Part shown: positions 1-12,600 of the stretch, one piece after another
Layout of the letters: each line of letters begins with the position of its first letter
Numbering within the stretch: the stretch's first letter is position 1
NCBI GenBank assembly: GCA_958510825.1
Contig: OY294048.1
Coordinates: forward strand, 12,355,589 to 12,419,588
Length of the DNA: 64,000 nt
Origin: Brachypterus glaber
Lineage: Eukaryota; Arthropoda; Insecta; Coleoptera; Kateretidae
Reading direction: 5' to 3'
The notes under the pieces: generated by a model
What the model was told of the DNA's origin: nothing
Databases searched by the model: none
Seen by the model: only the letters and a program-made list of their open reading frames with translations
Position numbers and translations under genes: made by a program

Positions 1-933
1 AATGTTTATGCAGATATTAAAAATCAATATTTTACAGAAGTTACTGCTGTATTAAGTAATCTTACAAAACAATTAAGATCTGAAAAAGTAAGTTCTAAAG
101 ATATGGCACTGGATGAGATAAAACACTATGTGCAAACTAAGTTACAAGCAACTAAACTAAAGAAAAAATTAGTTACAAATCATTTAAATGCTGCTGAAAG
201 TATTATAAATATTTTGGGCCATAGATATGAGAATCAGAGGGAAGTAGAAAGTAATATAATCAAAAACTGTAATAAGAGTAACAATATTAGGTATTTAGAA
301 GAAATTTTGGTAACAGAAAATGATAAGTATTCTACTCTAAGACTGTTTTGTCTTATATGCATTACGCAATGTTTAAGTGATAATGAAATCAAAACATTTT
401 GGAAAAAATATCTTCATCAGTTTGGGTTTAAGTATGGTTTTGCATTCCATAACTTAATAAATACTGGGTTTATACCAGATTTTTCTCCTACAGTTGGTAA
501 GTTGACTAGTAAGCTTATGAAAATACCTAAATTTACCTCCAGTAACTTTTACTCAGTTTCAAAGAACTTTAAACAAATAATTTCTGAACCTGATAAAGTT
601 AATTTAAAGTACCCAACATGCGCTAGTTATGTGTTTGGGGGGTTATTTATACCCCTTATTACAAAAATAGCAAGTTTAATATTAAGTTCACCAACTATTG
701 ATGAAATAAAGTTAAAATTAGAAACTTTGGGACCATTAACAATTAAGAACAATAGAGGGTTTCCCCTACAGTCTAGAAACATTTTAATTTTTGTAGTTGG
801 AGGTGTTACATATGCAGAAGTCGCTGCATGTGATATTTTAAGTACTATAACTGGATCTAAAATTTTTCTTTTAAGTGATAAAATAATATCTGGTAATGAT
901 TTAATTCAGGGCATCCTAAATTTTCCTGAGTAA
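1..933 (+). CDS. Vps33b: VPS33B, 3'-terminal coding exon (partial, C-terminal part)
   Basis: Open from base 1 in frame 1 and ends with TAA at 931-933, so the start of the protein lies outside the window; 310 residues are present. The family (Sec1/Munc18, VPS33B branch) works with VIPAS39/SPE-39 on late endosomes and lysosomes to regulate SNARE-mediated fusion. The C-terminal block is diagnostic: 'FVVGGVTYAEVAACDIL' near the end is the SM-protein motif (F-x-GG-x-T-x-x-E). The helical stretch before it, the segment rich in K and S around residues 170-190, and the 'YVFGGLFIPL' block follow VPS33B more closely than VPS33A as I recall them. An internal ATG at 103 is not a start, because the frame is open upstream with family-like sequence. 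It converges on ash1. The paralogue assignment is by recall, not alignment. Confidence 0.85.
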   Translation, partial: NVYADIKNQYFTEVTAVLSNLTKQLRSEKVSSKDMALDEIKHYVQTKLQATKLKKKLVTNHLNAAESIINILGHRYENQREVESNIIKNCNKSNNIRYLEEILVTENDKYSTLRLFCLICITQCLSDNEIKTFWKKYLHQFGFKYGFAFHNLINTGFIPDFSPTVGKLTSKLMKIPKFTSSNFYSVSKNFKQIISEPDKVNLKYPTCASYVFGGLFIPLITKIASLILSSPTIDEIKLKLETLGPLTIKNNRGFPLQSRNILIFVVGGVTYAEVAACDILSTITGSKIFLLSDKIISGNDLIQGILNFPE

Positions 934-937
934 AGAA

Positions 938-1385
938 AATTATATTCTACAAGATTGTTTTGTCTCGTCATAGACCAAATATATTAACTCTACACTTACA
1001 TGTGTATTACACAATGTTTAAGTAGGGACACTAGATCTAGGTCTTAAGTTAGCAAGGTCCCTTTAAGTGATAATTACAATGATAAAGGTATTTTTCCATA
1101 ATGTTGTAATGTAACTATGTAATTACATTTAAACATTTTGGAAAAATATCTTTAATTAAAACATTTTGAAAAAACATCTTTATCATTAAGGGTTTAGTAT
1201 TGATGAAATAAAACCTTGCGACTTTTAACAATTAAGAATGACAAAGGGATTTCACTGCCTTCTAGAAATATTTCAATTCTGTAATTGGAGGCCTTACATA
1301 GGTATGCAGAAATCGCTGCATGTTATATTTTAAGCACCAGTAACTGGTTCTGGTGTTTCTTTTAGGTCATAAAATAATTTTATTA
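938..1385 (+). pseudogene. Decayed partial duplicate of the VPS33B terminal exon
   Basis: Blocks of this stretch repeat the exon just upstream, in the same order and orientation. The 'gattgttttgtct' block near 952 matches 342-356. 'acaatgtttaagt' near 1011 matches the stretch at 366-378. 'aacattttggaaaaatatctt' near 1133 matches near 391. 'attgatgaaataaa' near 1199 matches 697. The block around 1285-1370, including 'gcagaaatcgctgcatgt', matches about 812-880. The region between (about 430-695 of the exon) is missing, there are insertions and frame is lost. I read it as a tandem or gene-conversion-type duplication that has decayed. It begins directly after the live gene's stop codon, so it may be carried in the VPS33B 3' UTR. 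Confidence 0.75.
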
Positions 1386-1877
1386 TAATTATGTGAGTAT
1401 ACTCACATAATTAGTTCTAGTTATAACTAGAAAGTTATGACAAAATAGTACTATAGTTATTTTAACATAGTGGTTGTATTTAACTTTTTATATTTTAGTA
1501 TACAAAGTTAAACACAGAGTTTTAGAGTTATTATATTATTTAATATTGTGACTGTGATACATTTGTATATTGATATACATTAAATGAAGTTATATTGTAT
1601 TAATATTTAAGTATTGTTATCTCCAATTGTTATTTTAATTGTTATAATTACTTAAGTAATAAGTAATATAAGTAAATACCCATTATATAAAAAATATATA
1701 AAAATAATTATAATACACGCCTTACCTGAAAATCCCGAATTTTGAAACTATCGGAATAGTTTGGACTTTGTAGTTGTTTTTTTAATTTTTTATTATAATT
1801 TATTTTGGTTGTTTTGTAGTTTTTTTGTATTTTTTAAGCATTTTTACATTTTTTTATATTAGAATTAGTCCATATAC
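1386..1877. other. AT-rich intergenic DNA, no gene seen
   Basis: Very AT-rich sequence with short inverted pieces (for example around 1391-1412). No coding signal or recognisable repeat end. Confidence 0.5.
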
Positions 1878-2570
1878 TCGGCGCATTATCTATCTGAGTA
1901 ACAAATTGGATCAAGGAAGCTATGATTAGTGGTTTAAAAATGACTTTTAGTAATATTTTTGTAGCCCATTGTGCTTTTGATAATTTTTAACATTTAGGTT
2001 AAATTGACTGTCATTTTACAAATAATAACAAAATCTGTTTAAAAAGTAAAACTTTGTTCAAAATTATAATAAAAGTAAGTTTTTATTCACAAAGTGCTAT
2101 TATAAACTTAAATTTAACATTACCTGAATAAAATTACGGACCAGTATTATTTTAACCAAAAAATTCTGTTATAGTGTTTACTTCAAAAATTTATAGAGCA
2201 CTGCATTATATTACTTCATTTAAACAAAATGTTTATAGATTGATGATTTAGTTTTCTTTTTATGCACAAGGTTAGGTAGGGATTTTCTCATTGATTGTGA
2301 AAATTCTGTAGTAGAGCAGTGCAATTTCTTTATAGATTTTAATAGTTTGCCGTCTATAAGGCACTAAACTTTATTTTCATTTATGCACTTTTCTTGTTAT
2401 TTCTTCTTGCTAAAGCAAATTATTTGGATTTTTTTATAAATGTCAAAATAATGTCTTGATTGACAATAAATTTTAAACAAGATGAAAACCTTACATAAGG
2501 AACTAAATATATTCTGCCAACCAAATAACAAGAAACAAATGACCATCAACTCAGATAGATAATGCGCGGA
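1878..2570. mobile_element. Foldback element, termini CGGCGCATTATCTATCTGAG
   Basis: The left end (1879-1900) and the right end (about 2549-2569) are inverted copies of about 21 bases with one mismatch. The body is AT-rich and has no transposase. A related terminus occurs near 42940-42965. No convincing TSD could be read. Confidence 0.6.
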
Positions 2571-3250
2571 GTTTATGCTTGACCCGGCCTTGCGGTGCTT
2601 AGTTATTTTCTAGAACAAATAAAGTGCATAAATATCTAGGTTACAATAAAAACAAAAATTTAGAAAATATAACAATTTTATTAATAAAAATTATATATTA
2701 TACATACTTTTTGGTCCATAATAACTTACTGCATAGAAATAAAAAACATGCTGCAAATTATGCATTGAATGTATTTAAAAAATTATATAACTATTTAAAA
2801 CCAAAATATTTATATTTCTATAAAATAAGAAAATAGGGACCAAAATAATTTAATAACTTGATTTATTTATATACTAATGAAATATTTCATTTTTTTATTT
2901 TAATAATTGTTTAATAATTAATTATTAACATTATGCATTGTTATTTTCTTAGCATCTAATCAGGCAAGATCAATAATTAAACCTACCTAAATTCACCAAA
3001 TAAATTAATAATTATAAATATAAAATACTTTATTTACAAAATACACAAAACATATATCGCCAGCTAAGTACTAATAGTGAAACCAGTTTTAATTTTTATA
3101 ATTTTCTTCAATCATATTTTGCTTCTCCATTTTGAAAATTTTCAAAATATTGGGAAAAAAATCCCAAATTTCAGATTCTGATTTGTCATTCATCCAATCG
3201 GAGAACTGAGAAAATTCAGTATCACCCAACTTTGCTTGCTTAGTGATAGG
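2571..3250. other. AT-rich intergenic DNA, no gene seen
   Basis: A 70-codon open frame at 2624-2836 opens with GTG and is mostly Lys, Asn, Ile and Tyr. That is composition noise rather than a gene. Nothing else was supported. Confidence 0.4.
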
Positions 3251-3465
3251 TATGGTCTCTTTTTTCAAGCAAGATAGTAAATTAAAAAACGCACAGTAAA
3301 TATTTTTACCACAGGTTTGAATAGTATATGTTTGTGTATAGAATATAGTTACGTTTTATAAAATAAACTACGCAGTATATTCGCACATCCAATATTCGAA
3401 TCTGTTTTGAGAATATTCACTGTGCAATTTTTAATTTACTATCTTGCTTGATAAAACAGACCATA
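3251..3465. mobile_element. Short foldback MITE (TATGGTCTsTTTT termini)
   Basis: The first about 45 bases (TATGGTCTCTTTTTTCAAGC onward) reappear inverted at the end. Both arms include the words 'caagcaagatagtaaatt' and 'gcacagt'. A half copy of the same arm lies at about 54151-54189. Confidence 0.7.
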
Positions 3466-3988
3466 TTAATAGTTAATTGAGCTCCAAGTAGATGTAAGTG
3501 ATTTTTTCTGTGTGAGGTCGTATTTTGTGGACCGAAGACAGAAAAAACTTGCCTATGAGTAGCGCATTACGTTTTTCTCACTACCAAAAAGTTAAAATCC
3601 TATTTTATTAATAATATTTGAGACATTTATGTGTGAAATCAAGAAATCATTTTTTATGGAATAAAATTAAAGTCTTGTGTCTAGGTGTCCCCCTGCGGTA
3701 AGTGTCGGACACTTATTGTCCGTGCGTGGTAAATCGTTTTTTCTGTCTTTAGTTACGGTTTGATTTGTACTGATTTTATCTATCACCAAGTCGATATAGT
3801 ACTTTCCATTACTGTCAACATTTTGATTAAGTAATGTCAACTTACCTAGTTGGTAGTGAGAAAAATAAATTTTCCTAACTTCGTTTTATCATACCATAAA
3901 GGCATACAGGCACAGAAATCTTACAATGCAAATTCAAAAAAAATTGAAAGGTCAATGGGTAATACTAAATATCTTAAACCAAGATATA

Positions 3989-5373
3989 CAGGGTTATTCC
4001 TTTAAATGGTACACCCTTTTCAATGGAATGAGATATAAACTTCATATCTGGAATATGTATATTACACAATAAAAACTGTCATATTTTTCCATTTTTTATT
4101 CAGTAAGGTGGCGCCAGGGAAGCAAGTGGGGACATTATCTTAAATAGCACCCTTACGATACGTCATTTTAAAGAACTTAAAATTCTCTAATTAACTGTGT
4201 AACTATATTTTTTTAATATTTTTTTTTGAATATTTTTTTTTTCTTAAAAATTATTCAACCACATCTGATGGTTGACAAATCTGTCATGATATGTTTATAA
4301 ATAAAATATATTATTGAGATTGCCTAGCAACAACTTTTAATAAATATAAATAATTAATTACATTGGTGCTAGGCAATCTCAATAATATGTTTTACCTATG
4401 AAAATATCATGTCAGATTTGTCTTATCTATGCTTGTCAACCATACATAAGATAAAAACCATCAGACGTGGTTTTGTAAAAATATATCAAGAAAATCTAAA
4501 ATATATAATTATAAAATATTTGTCTATATACCAAACCATGTTTCAACATAATCAAGTAAAAATATAACAGAATATATGCAGATAATTAGCAAACACGTAG
4601 AAAATGTCAGCATGTGAAAGATTCACAAAAGTTTTAATATTTATAGTTCCACATGTAAGTAAATGATAATAAAGCCTTTTATATAATATTTATCATGCCT
4701 GTTATTTAATTAATTGAGTATAATAAACTTAAAACGACCAATTAAGTTAATATTTACGTAAGTAAAAAATACGTCAAAAAATCTTTCATAAAATTAGATT
4801 TTTAAAAGCGTTTTTCTTCGAAACTGGCCATTTAATTTGGCTGAAATTTTCCCAATTTAATTTTTACCCCCGAAATTACAAAATGTCAAAATTTGAGGCA
4901 GTTTGACTCAGGCCCAAGAACTCCCCTATATGTGTCCCAGGTTCTTTATAATATTTTGTGCATAAATATTGAAAATTTTACATGAAAATGATAAATAATT
5001 AGTCTTAACATAATACACCATATATTAACTATTCTGACATTTTTGCGCAAAATTTCCAAAATTAATTTTTTAAAAACCTTGAATTTTTCATTACTTTTGC
5101 AGAAAAAAAATTCGAAAAAATATTAAAAAAATAAATAATTACATGGTTAAATAGACAATTTTAAGCTCTTTAAAATGACGTATCACAAGACCTAGGGTGC
5201 CATTTAAAATATTGTCCCCCACTGCCCCCCTGGCGCCGCCTTACCGAATAAAAAATTTAAAAATATTACAAAAAATAGTTTTTGTTATTTGATATGCATA
5301 TTATAAATTTAAAGTTTATATTTCATCCCGTTCAAAAGTTACGGGGGGTGTACCATTTAAAATAATAACCCTG
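3989..5373. mobile_element. 1.4 kb foldback element flanked by TA, CAGGGTTATT termini
   Basis: It begins CAGGGTTATTCCTTTAAATG and ends with the inverse ending CCCTG, with TA on both sides (3987-3988 and 5374-5375). The arms pair over about 200 bases, including the words around 'ggcgcca' and 'acgtcattttaaag'. There is no open transposase frame. The TA flank and CAG start are compatible with a Tc1/mariner-type non-autonomous element. A related arm fragment lies at about 53672-53725. A second foldback is nested at 4257-4472. Confidence 0.7.
4257..4472. mobile_element. Foldback nested in the 3989-5373 element
   Basis: The AACCACATCTGATGG left end pairs with the CCATCAGACGTGGTT right end. Inside, 'attgagattgcctagcaa' pairs with 'gctaggcaatctcaat'. 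It interrupts one arm of the outer element. Confidence 0.6.
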
Positions 5374-5406
5374 TATAAATACGACCTATTAATACTTAAC
5401 CACCAA

Positions 5407-5799
5407 TATTTAGAGGGTTGATTAAATTTGACAAATAGCAAAAAAAAATGAAAAAACATTTTTAACGAATAAATTAAAAATAAAATCAAATGTTTTCAAA
5501 CAAATTTTAACAAAATTTCAATTTTTATTGCTTTTTCTTGAACTTTGTATGCAAAATATCTGATTTGACGAAAAAAATATGTCGGTAGGTCAGTCAGTTC
5601 GGATTTTATTAAGTAAGAAGGGGTTAATGTGGTAAAAACTGTTATTTTGTCTCATCTACTTATTTATATAATTATTTGTTTTTTGACATATTTATAACTC
5701 ATATTTAAAATGCAATTTTTAGTTTGTCAAAAAAGAAAAAATACATAAAAAATCGACAGTATCATCAAATTTAATTTAATTAAACCCCTCAGAATAATA
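5407..5799. mobile_element. AT-rich foldback
   Basis: Left 'gagggttgattaaatttga' pairs imperfectly with right 'aaatttaatttaattaaacc'. The ends are approximate. Confidence 0.4.
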
Positions 5800-6042
5800 T
5801 GTAATAAATAATTTTAATACTTATAGATACATGGACTTAAAATTATGTGAGGGAGTGATTATAAACAACATAATATTAGTTAAACATATTTTTGATTAAT
5901 CAATTCAAGATAAAAACATTTATATATACAAATAGTACCAAATTTAAAGTTCTAAGCACCATTTAAAATAGTAAATGATTTATTTTTAAGAGAATGTATA
6001 ATTAATTCTCTGTCAAATGGTTTTTGAAGCAGTTCTTAATTT

Positions 6043-6394
6043 ACTATAATTTTTTAATAAAGATGATATAGCGCGAGTAAAAAGTACGAAACACGTTAAA
6101 TGATAGGTAAGTTGAGTGGCCAAGAATGTACGAAGCAAAATATTTGAAGGGGATAGGGGAATCTCAACGCGTGCAGTAGTAGGGATAGGAGTCGTTTCGG
6201 AGATCGTCGCGTCTGCAGTATGCAAAACAAACCGTTGCACATCTAATTTGAACACGGGCAATGAGGGGCACGGGCGTTGAGATTCCCCTATCCCCTTCAA
6301 TCTTTTGCTTCGTTAATTCTTGGGCACTCAACTTAACCAGCATCCAAAGTGTTTCATACTTTTCACGCGTACTGTATTTTTTATTATTTAAGAT
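6043..6394. mobile_element. Foldback with GC-richer arms (about 350 bp)
   Basis: Arms share 'gaaggggataggggaatctc' (6146-6165) with its inverse at about 6279-6298, plus outer pairing through the ggtaagttgagtgg / actcaacttaacc words and the cgaaacac / gtgtttca words. Overlapping open frames here on the - strand are by-products of the palindrome. Confidence 0.65.
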
Positions 6395-7019
6395 AGTACT
6401 TAGAACCATGGCATTTTTCATACAACACAGTTAAAATTATAATAAATTATAACTAAAATGCAATTTTTTAGTAGACAGCAAAAATATAGGTACAGTAGTA
6501 AATTTAAAGTAAGGTTTTAAAGCTATTTTAACTATTCCTCAACAAAAACATACTTTAAATGTAATAATAATAATCTAGTAATAATTAATAAAAATATAAG
6601 CCTAAAAAATAAAGACATATAATTGTATAAAAAAGTTCGTGGGTAATTGAATTTATACATTTTTTATTAATAATGTATTAAAAAATAATTTTAAAATATA
6701 TGTAAATCTCGATGTCAACGTAATTATTTTAAATATACATTTTTTATTCTATTTAAAATATAAATTAAAAGGTTATATAAGGGGTATTCAACAATTAAAA
6801 AACCTGTCAAGTTTCCTGTCAAATTTGACAAATGAAACTGTCAAATGCCCCCTTTATTTAAAAATAAAAATTTTAGTACCGAAAAATTACCCCATTCTTT
6901 TTAATAAATAATAAATATCAATAAATAATTTAACAATCCTTTGTAATAACCATACAATAGATTCAAGGAAATTTTTAATGAGATCCTTGTGTATTTCGTC
7001 GGCTAAGAGGTAAAATTAC

Positions 7020-7090
7020 CGAAACACTCCCTATAAATTGGTTCGAAAGTCAATTAAAGCCGGTGGTTCCCTCTACTACTAGCCCACACA
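7020..7090 (+). mobile_element. SINE 3'-end fragment
   Basis: Shares the run 'gccggtggttccctctacta' and the following 'ctagcccacacaagtcc' with the SINE at 15840-16055. The tRNA-like head is absent. Confidence 0.6.
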
Positions 7091-7192
7091 AGTCCTGGAC
7101 TTAGTGGATGCTTAATTAAGTAAAATAGTACGAGGTTAAACAAACATGTAATGTAATGCATATCCCCTTATGTATGGCCTTAGTTGTATGTG

Positions 7193-7648
7193 TGCTGCCA
7201 ATTTTTTTTAAAAAGCATTAGTAGGTTTTATCAAGGTGGACATTGAAATCGTACATTTTACAACATAGTTTGATTTAGTTTGACAGGTAAGAATTAATTT
7301 TTAAAGTAAGGTTTTATTTGTCAAACTCAAAACATATTTAAGCAAAAACACAGTATCCGCTTGAATTTTTTTCTAAAAATTAAAATTAGTAGAATAAAAT
7401 TCATCGGAAAAAACAACATAATTTACATAACTTTTCTAATTATAAAGCATTATAAGAATAATTGAAATAGTAAAATACAAAAAACTAACAAAAAAATCCA
7501 GTACTTACTGTATTTTACACTAGAGGGTTTTTGTCAAAAGCTTAACCCAACTTTTAAAATATCATGTCAAAATATGATGTAAAATTTACGATTTCAATGC
7601 CTCCCTTGATAAAACCTATAAATGCTTTTTAAAAAAATTCGGCAGTGT
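7193..7648. mobile_element. Foldback, CTGCC...GGCAG termini
   Basis: The arms are about 65 bases. Left 'taggttttatcaaggtggac' and 'attgaaatcgtaca' pair with right 'tacgatttcaat' and 'cccttgataaaacctata'. Confidence 0.65.
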
Positions 7649-8521
7649 CATTTTTAGAATGTCAAGTACCTCTACCGATTGTTATTGAATTTAAAATAAA
7701 ATAGTTAAGAATGAAATGATTTAAATACATTAACGAATTAGCTCTTTAAGGTACCAAAAAAATATTTATAGTAAGTATAAATCACAAACATAAATTTTAA
7801 AATCGCTTTTTACGTTTCCTGAAAAATTTGAAAATATCGAGTTAGGTAAATTTACCTCTTAGCCGACGATTTTTTTTTCTTCTTTTTTCAAGTATTTTCA
7901 AAAACACCTAAAAGGTAAAAAAAAACACAAAAAAAATATATCATTTTTAAGCCACTTAGAATCCTTAACATAAAAAAAATTATTACACAAGGATCAGACT
8001 AAATTTTTCCATAGTCACACAGTGAGATAACTTGTCAAAATATAGTCAACAATTTCTATGTAATTGTATTTACAAATAAATAATTGTCGTGAACGTTAAA
8101 ATTACTAATATGATGTTTTAGGGTGGACATTAGCAATATTCAAAAATAATTTTGTTTATTGCTTTTTTACGGTTCTTTACTTTTTTTCGACGTTTTATAT
8201 CCAAAGAAAAGATCATTTCCGCGAAAAAATAATTCCGTCTGTCGGTCGGCTGTTCGGAAAATTTTTGACCCCGAGAACTCTTTGAGCTAAAGTTTGAAAT
8301 ATGTTCCAAAGTTCCCAGATTGAATTTTTTTTACAAACAACCATAACGTTCCACCCATGGAACCTAAAAGGTTTTTAAATTTTTTACCACAGCTTGTTTA
8401 GATCAATATCTCAGTATTTAAAAAGTTTGGTTATTTTTCCGTTTTTTTTTTTACTTTAATTTAGGGCTTAGGGTCGCTATAAAAAGAAAATAAATATAAA
8501 AAAGCTTTTGAAGAAAATATA

Positions 8522-9246
8522 CAGGATGATCAACAACTGGCATGCCAAAATTTAAGACGTGATTCTGCATCCAAAAATATCAAAAAAGGTTCCTATAAAG
8601 GTTGATCCGCAAATGAGACCTAAGGGAGCTACGCCCCTTTAAAATTGTAATAAAAATAAGATTTTTAACTAATAACTCTGGTACCCTTTAAGCTAGAGCG
8701 ACGAGCTTTTGCATGTATACTAGTATTAATAAGGGCAATAAGTTTGTTATTTTTTTTTTTGAACTTATCCAGAGGCGTCCCTAGACGGAAAATGTATTAG
8801 GCTTAACACATTTTTGCCCCAAACTTTTTTATGTGTACTGTTTTTGGATTTTTTTTGTAAAAAATATGGATTCCTTGAGTAAAAATACATAATGTCATAT
8901 AGTGTAACACTGTAGGAGCAACCGTTTTCAAAAAAAAAATGCAATTAAGAGGAAGTAACATTTTGTGCCACCAAAAACGATACTTTTTAAAAGGCTATTA
9001 CTCCTTTAATATTAAATTTAGGTGTTTTGGTGAAGAATGCTTTTTTGCTCAGTGTTAATGAAGAATCACCCTGCAGCATTAAAATACTATTGATGCTTTT
9101 TTCGTTCCCCATTCAATATGTAATCTTCGAAGGGCCGTAGCTCCCTTAGGGCTCATTTCCGGACCAACCTTTATAGCAACTTTTTTTCATATTTTAGATG
9201 TAGAATCACCTCTTAAATTTTGGCATGGCAGCTACTGATCACCCTG
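8522..9246. mobile_element. Family A foldback MITE, full-length copy 1
   Basis: Starts CAGGATGATCA and ends TGATCACCCTG, with TA flanking both sides. The arms carry 'ggcatgccaaaattta', 'gattctgcatcc' and 'gggagctacg' with their inverses. Further full copies are at 40183-40913 and 55675-56407, with half copies at 41927-42196 and 51005-51261. No coding capacity. It lies about 300 bp beyond the ash1 stop codon. Confidence 0.8.
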
Positions 9247-9543
9247 TATATTGAATTTTTTGAATATTTTTCTGTTTAGGTAAAAGTCCTCTCCCTCATC
9301 CGAATTTCTAACACGCTTTAGTCCACCCTAAGTATTGTGACTAGCTAAAAACTACGAATTTCAAACAGACAAACAAGAAAAACTGTTCAATAAGCTAATG
9401 TTAGCTAAATTTAGCTAATGTTATTATAATATAGATATTTAACATTTTAAAAATGGCTTTTGTAAAAATAAAAACACAATATCTAAAAATATCACCCATT
9501 TATATAAAAATTAACCTCTAGAGGTTATTTAACCTCTATTATT

Positions 9544-9684
9544 CTAATGTTTTGCTTCAACTTGTTTTTTTCTTCTTCTCCCTCCTTCCAGTAAATAGGA
9601 GAGATCTGTCACTTGTTTAGTAGGCATTTTACTCAGGAGATTCAGAAGAATTTTATTGAGTCGTGTTTTTTGCTCGGCTGGGGT
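9544..9684 (-). CDS. ash1: ash1 coding exon 8: C-terminal tail and stop
   Basis: Too short for simple ORF calling. Acceptor TTTCTTTTAG at 9694-9685, phase 0, 46 codons and TAG at 9546-9544. The peptide begins '[17 protein letters not shown]' and ends in a basic run '[13 protein letters not shown]'. The helix followed by 'DLSYLLE' resembles the C-terminus of ASH1 family members as I recall them, and its phase matches exon 7. No canonical AATAAA is obvious in the following about 150 bases. Confidence 0.85.
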   Translation of the reverse strand, partial: TPAEQKTRLNKILLNLLSKMPTKQVTDLSYLLEGGRRRKKQVEAKH

Positions 9685-12600
9685 CTAAAAGAAAAAAAGG
9701 CAATTGAAAACATCTCTCATTATAATGTACAGTTGTGGCATTAAATATCGGGGCAACCTCAAAAAAATTCGAGTCATTTTTATATTTTTTTCATGTATTA
9801 ACATGGGATTATTTTAAGAATTAAAAGCTAGGTTACTTCGTTTTGACATAACTGAATTATTTAGTTGAAGTTTACTGTCAAAAAATATTAAATTAATAAA
9901 TTAATGTTTATTGATAAATATATATTCATTAAATTTTACACAAATGTTGTAATTATTTAAATAATAATAAAATTGATAATCTGTAGATCAAAATTGTACT
10001 ATATGTGTAAAGAATATGTGTTTAATATTCATTAAAAAAACACACACCTAATTTTACTCTTCAGTACAGCTAAAAACTCACAAGGTTTTATATTTTTTCT
10101 ACTGCAAATGGATTTGAGTTTAAGAGTTCATTACTGAAGAGCCGCACTGAGGTAAGCGAAAAAAAATTCCTAGTATACGGCAACTGCACCTTGTTTTTCT
10201 CGGTTTTTCTTATATAATTAAAAATTGCTTCACCATCCATTGTAGCTTTGACCACCGATGATCCTTTTTCGGTTTGATATAAGAACCTAATGTGTTCTCA
10301 ATAAAACATTTCTTAAGAAACAGATCTATTTCTTGAACTGTTTTCACTAAAATTGAACCTCATCCATATCTCCTAATACTGAGCATTTTTTCTCTTTAAT
10401 TTCCACGATAAGTAAACTCATTTTAAATTAAAATAAAGATAAAAACACTTTTTTTACAAACTACTTGTATAACAGCAAAAAATAAACAAACATTTGACAT
10501 ATTTTGAAGTTTTTTAAAAAATGACACAAGACCCACTATAATCTATGAAAAATTGTTTGTCCCGATATTTAATGCCACCACTGTATTTATTTGTAATATA
10601 CTACAAAGTCATGGAGAGCCCCAAATAAGCTTCATTGCTGGTGCTAAGGGCTCCCCATTAATTTTGACAAAAAAAATATCCAAAAAGTCTTAAATTGGAC
10701 AACCACTTTTCATTAATAAAAACCTCAAACGATTTCAATTCAAACTATTCAAAATTTCCGCCAGCTGCAGCTAGCAGCTATAATTTATTTTTTATTTGAA
10801 AGCGCCACTTTTTATATGATAAACCTGTATGATAAACCTGTATGAAAAGTTTAACTTTTCGGCCTAGGCCGAAAAGTAAAATACTCGACCTTGATTGGTT
10901 GACTGATATTGAAACCTTTGAAATTTGAATTCTTATCAAATATGTTGTCAAAAATACAAATTTATTTATTAATATATCAAAAATTACAACTTTTTTTATC
11001 CTAAAAAACACAACTTTTTTCCTCGACAAAAAAAAGTTCATGACTAAAAAAAAACACTTTCTCAGAAAAAAGTTATCAAATTACACCTTCTGGTTAAGTT
11101 ATTAATATTTTTTCAAGGTTTGAGAATCCTAACTTTTATATTTCTTAATCTATGAAGTTTACAACTTATTTCACAAGATCAAGATTAAAAATTTATAATT
11201 TTATTATACCCATACCCATGAAATATGCAAGTTTTATATTTTGAATCCACGAAATATGCAAGTTTTTTGAAAATCACAACTTTTATATTTTTAATACATG
11301 AAATTTACCACTTTTTTCCCAAAATTAAAAATGCATTATTTTATTATGTTTATCCCATGAAAAAATATGCAACTTTAATATTTTTAATCCATGAAATATG
11401 CAAATTGTTTTATTGTAAGGTTTAAAAATCCCACCTTTTATATTTTTAAGCCATAAAATTTAGACTTTTTTCCAAAATTAAAAATTTATTATTTGATTTT
11501 TTTTAATCCATGAAATATGCAAGTTTTTTTTATTTCAAGATAGGTGGGGGGAGGCTTCCCCCATCCCCCCCCCCATAGCTACGGCCCTGATTGCACATCC
11601 CTGCACATCTTTTACTCGACTAAATAAGTTGCGACTGGCGTCCTAAAAGGGGAACGATTAATACCGATTTAATCCGAGAGTAAACCAGGACGGCCACAAG
11701 AGAATACAAATTATACTTTAGAGTGTATACAAAACGGATGGATGATCTGTAGATCTTATTAATATAATGATGACCGTCATTGGATTTCGAAAAAAATAAC
11801 TATACTGGGTGTTTCAGAAAGGTGGTTCATCCCCCTTAACTTTTTTACTATTTTAGATAGGATCGTAAAATTTGCGGGAGCTACATTATGTATAATTTAG
11901 GATTTTTTGACATAGTTAGAATTTTTTGGCACTTCCGGTTTCGTCGAAAATAAATCTAATTTTTGATTTTGGAACATTTTTGAAACAACCTGTATGCTTG
12001 TTCTCAGAATTAGTTTCTGAATCGAAATATGTAAAAATATACAGGATGTTTCATTTCAAAATCGAAAGTTAGATTTATTTTCGACTAAACCGGAAGTGGT
12101 CAAAAATTTCTTACTATGCCAAAAAATCCTAAATTATACAAAATGATCTCATGCAAACTTTACGGTCCTACCTAAAAAAATAAAAAGTTACAGGGAGTGA
12201 AACACCTTCCTGAAACACCCAGTATAATAACGATAAAAAAAACTTACTTTGGGTTTAGGTACACAAACAGTCAAATTCTGCACAGCACCAGCAGTATTAT
12301 CCTTCGACTCCTCTTCCTGCGGTTTTCTACCCCTCGCCTTCACCGGTTTCACCAGGCTCGGATCCAAATCGTGCGGCGTGTACGTCCTGGTGATTTTCAG
12401 CCTAGTCTCAAAAGTATCAAAGGCAAAGGACTTGGTGCAAATGTTGAATTTGCTTTTGGCCACTTTGGCGAAGAGCCTGGCACTTTTGTCGACCCGCAGT
12501 TCGCAGATGTATATGTGCTTTTCGGGGGCGCCGATCGGCCGGCCCTTGCAGTAGGTGTTCAGGTCCATCACCCAGCAGTGGGAGATTATGAGTTCGACAG

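Larger units (their letters stand above)
6981..7995. mobile_element. About 1 kb foldback with nested pieces
   Basis: Left 'gatccttgtgta' and 'cgtcggctaagaggtaaa' (about 6999) pair with right 'tttacctcttagccgacg' (about 7852) and 'acacaaggatc' (about 7985). It contains a SINE 3' fragment (about 7020-7090) and a second foldback at 7193-7648. Confidence 0.55.
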
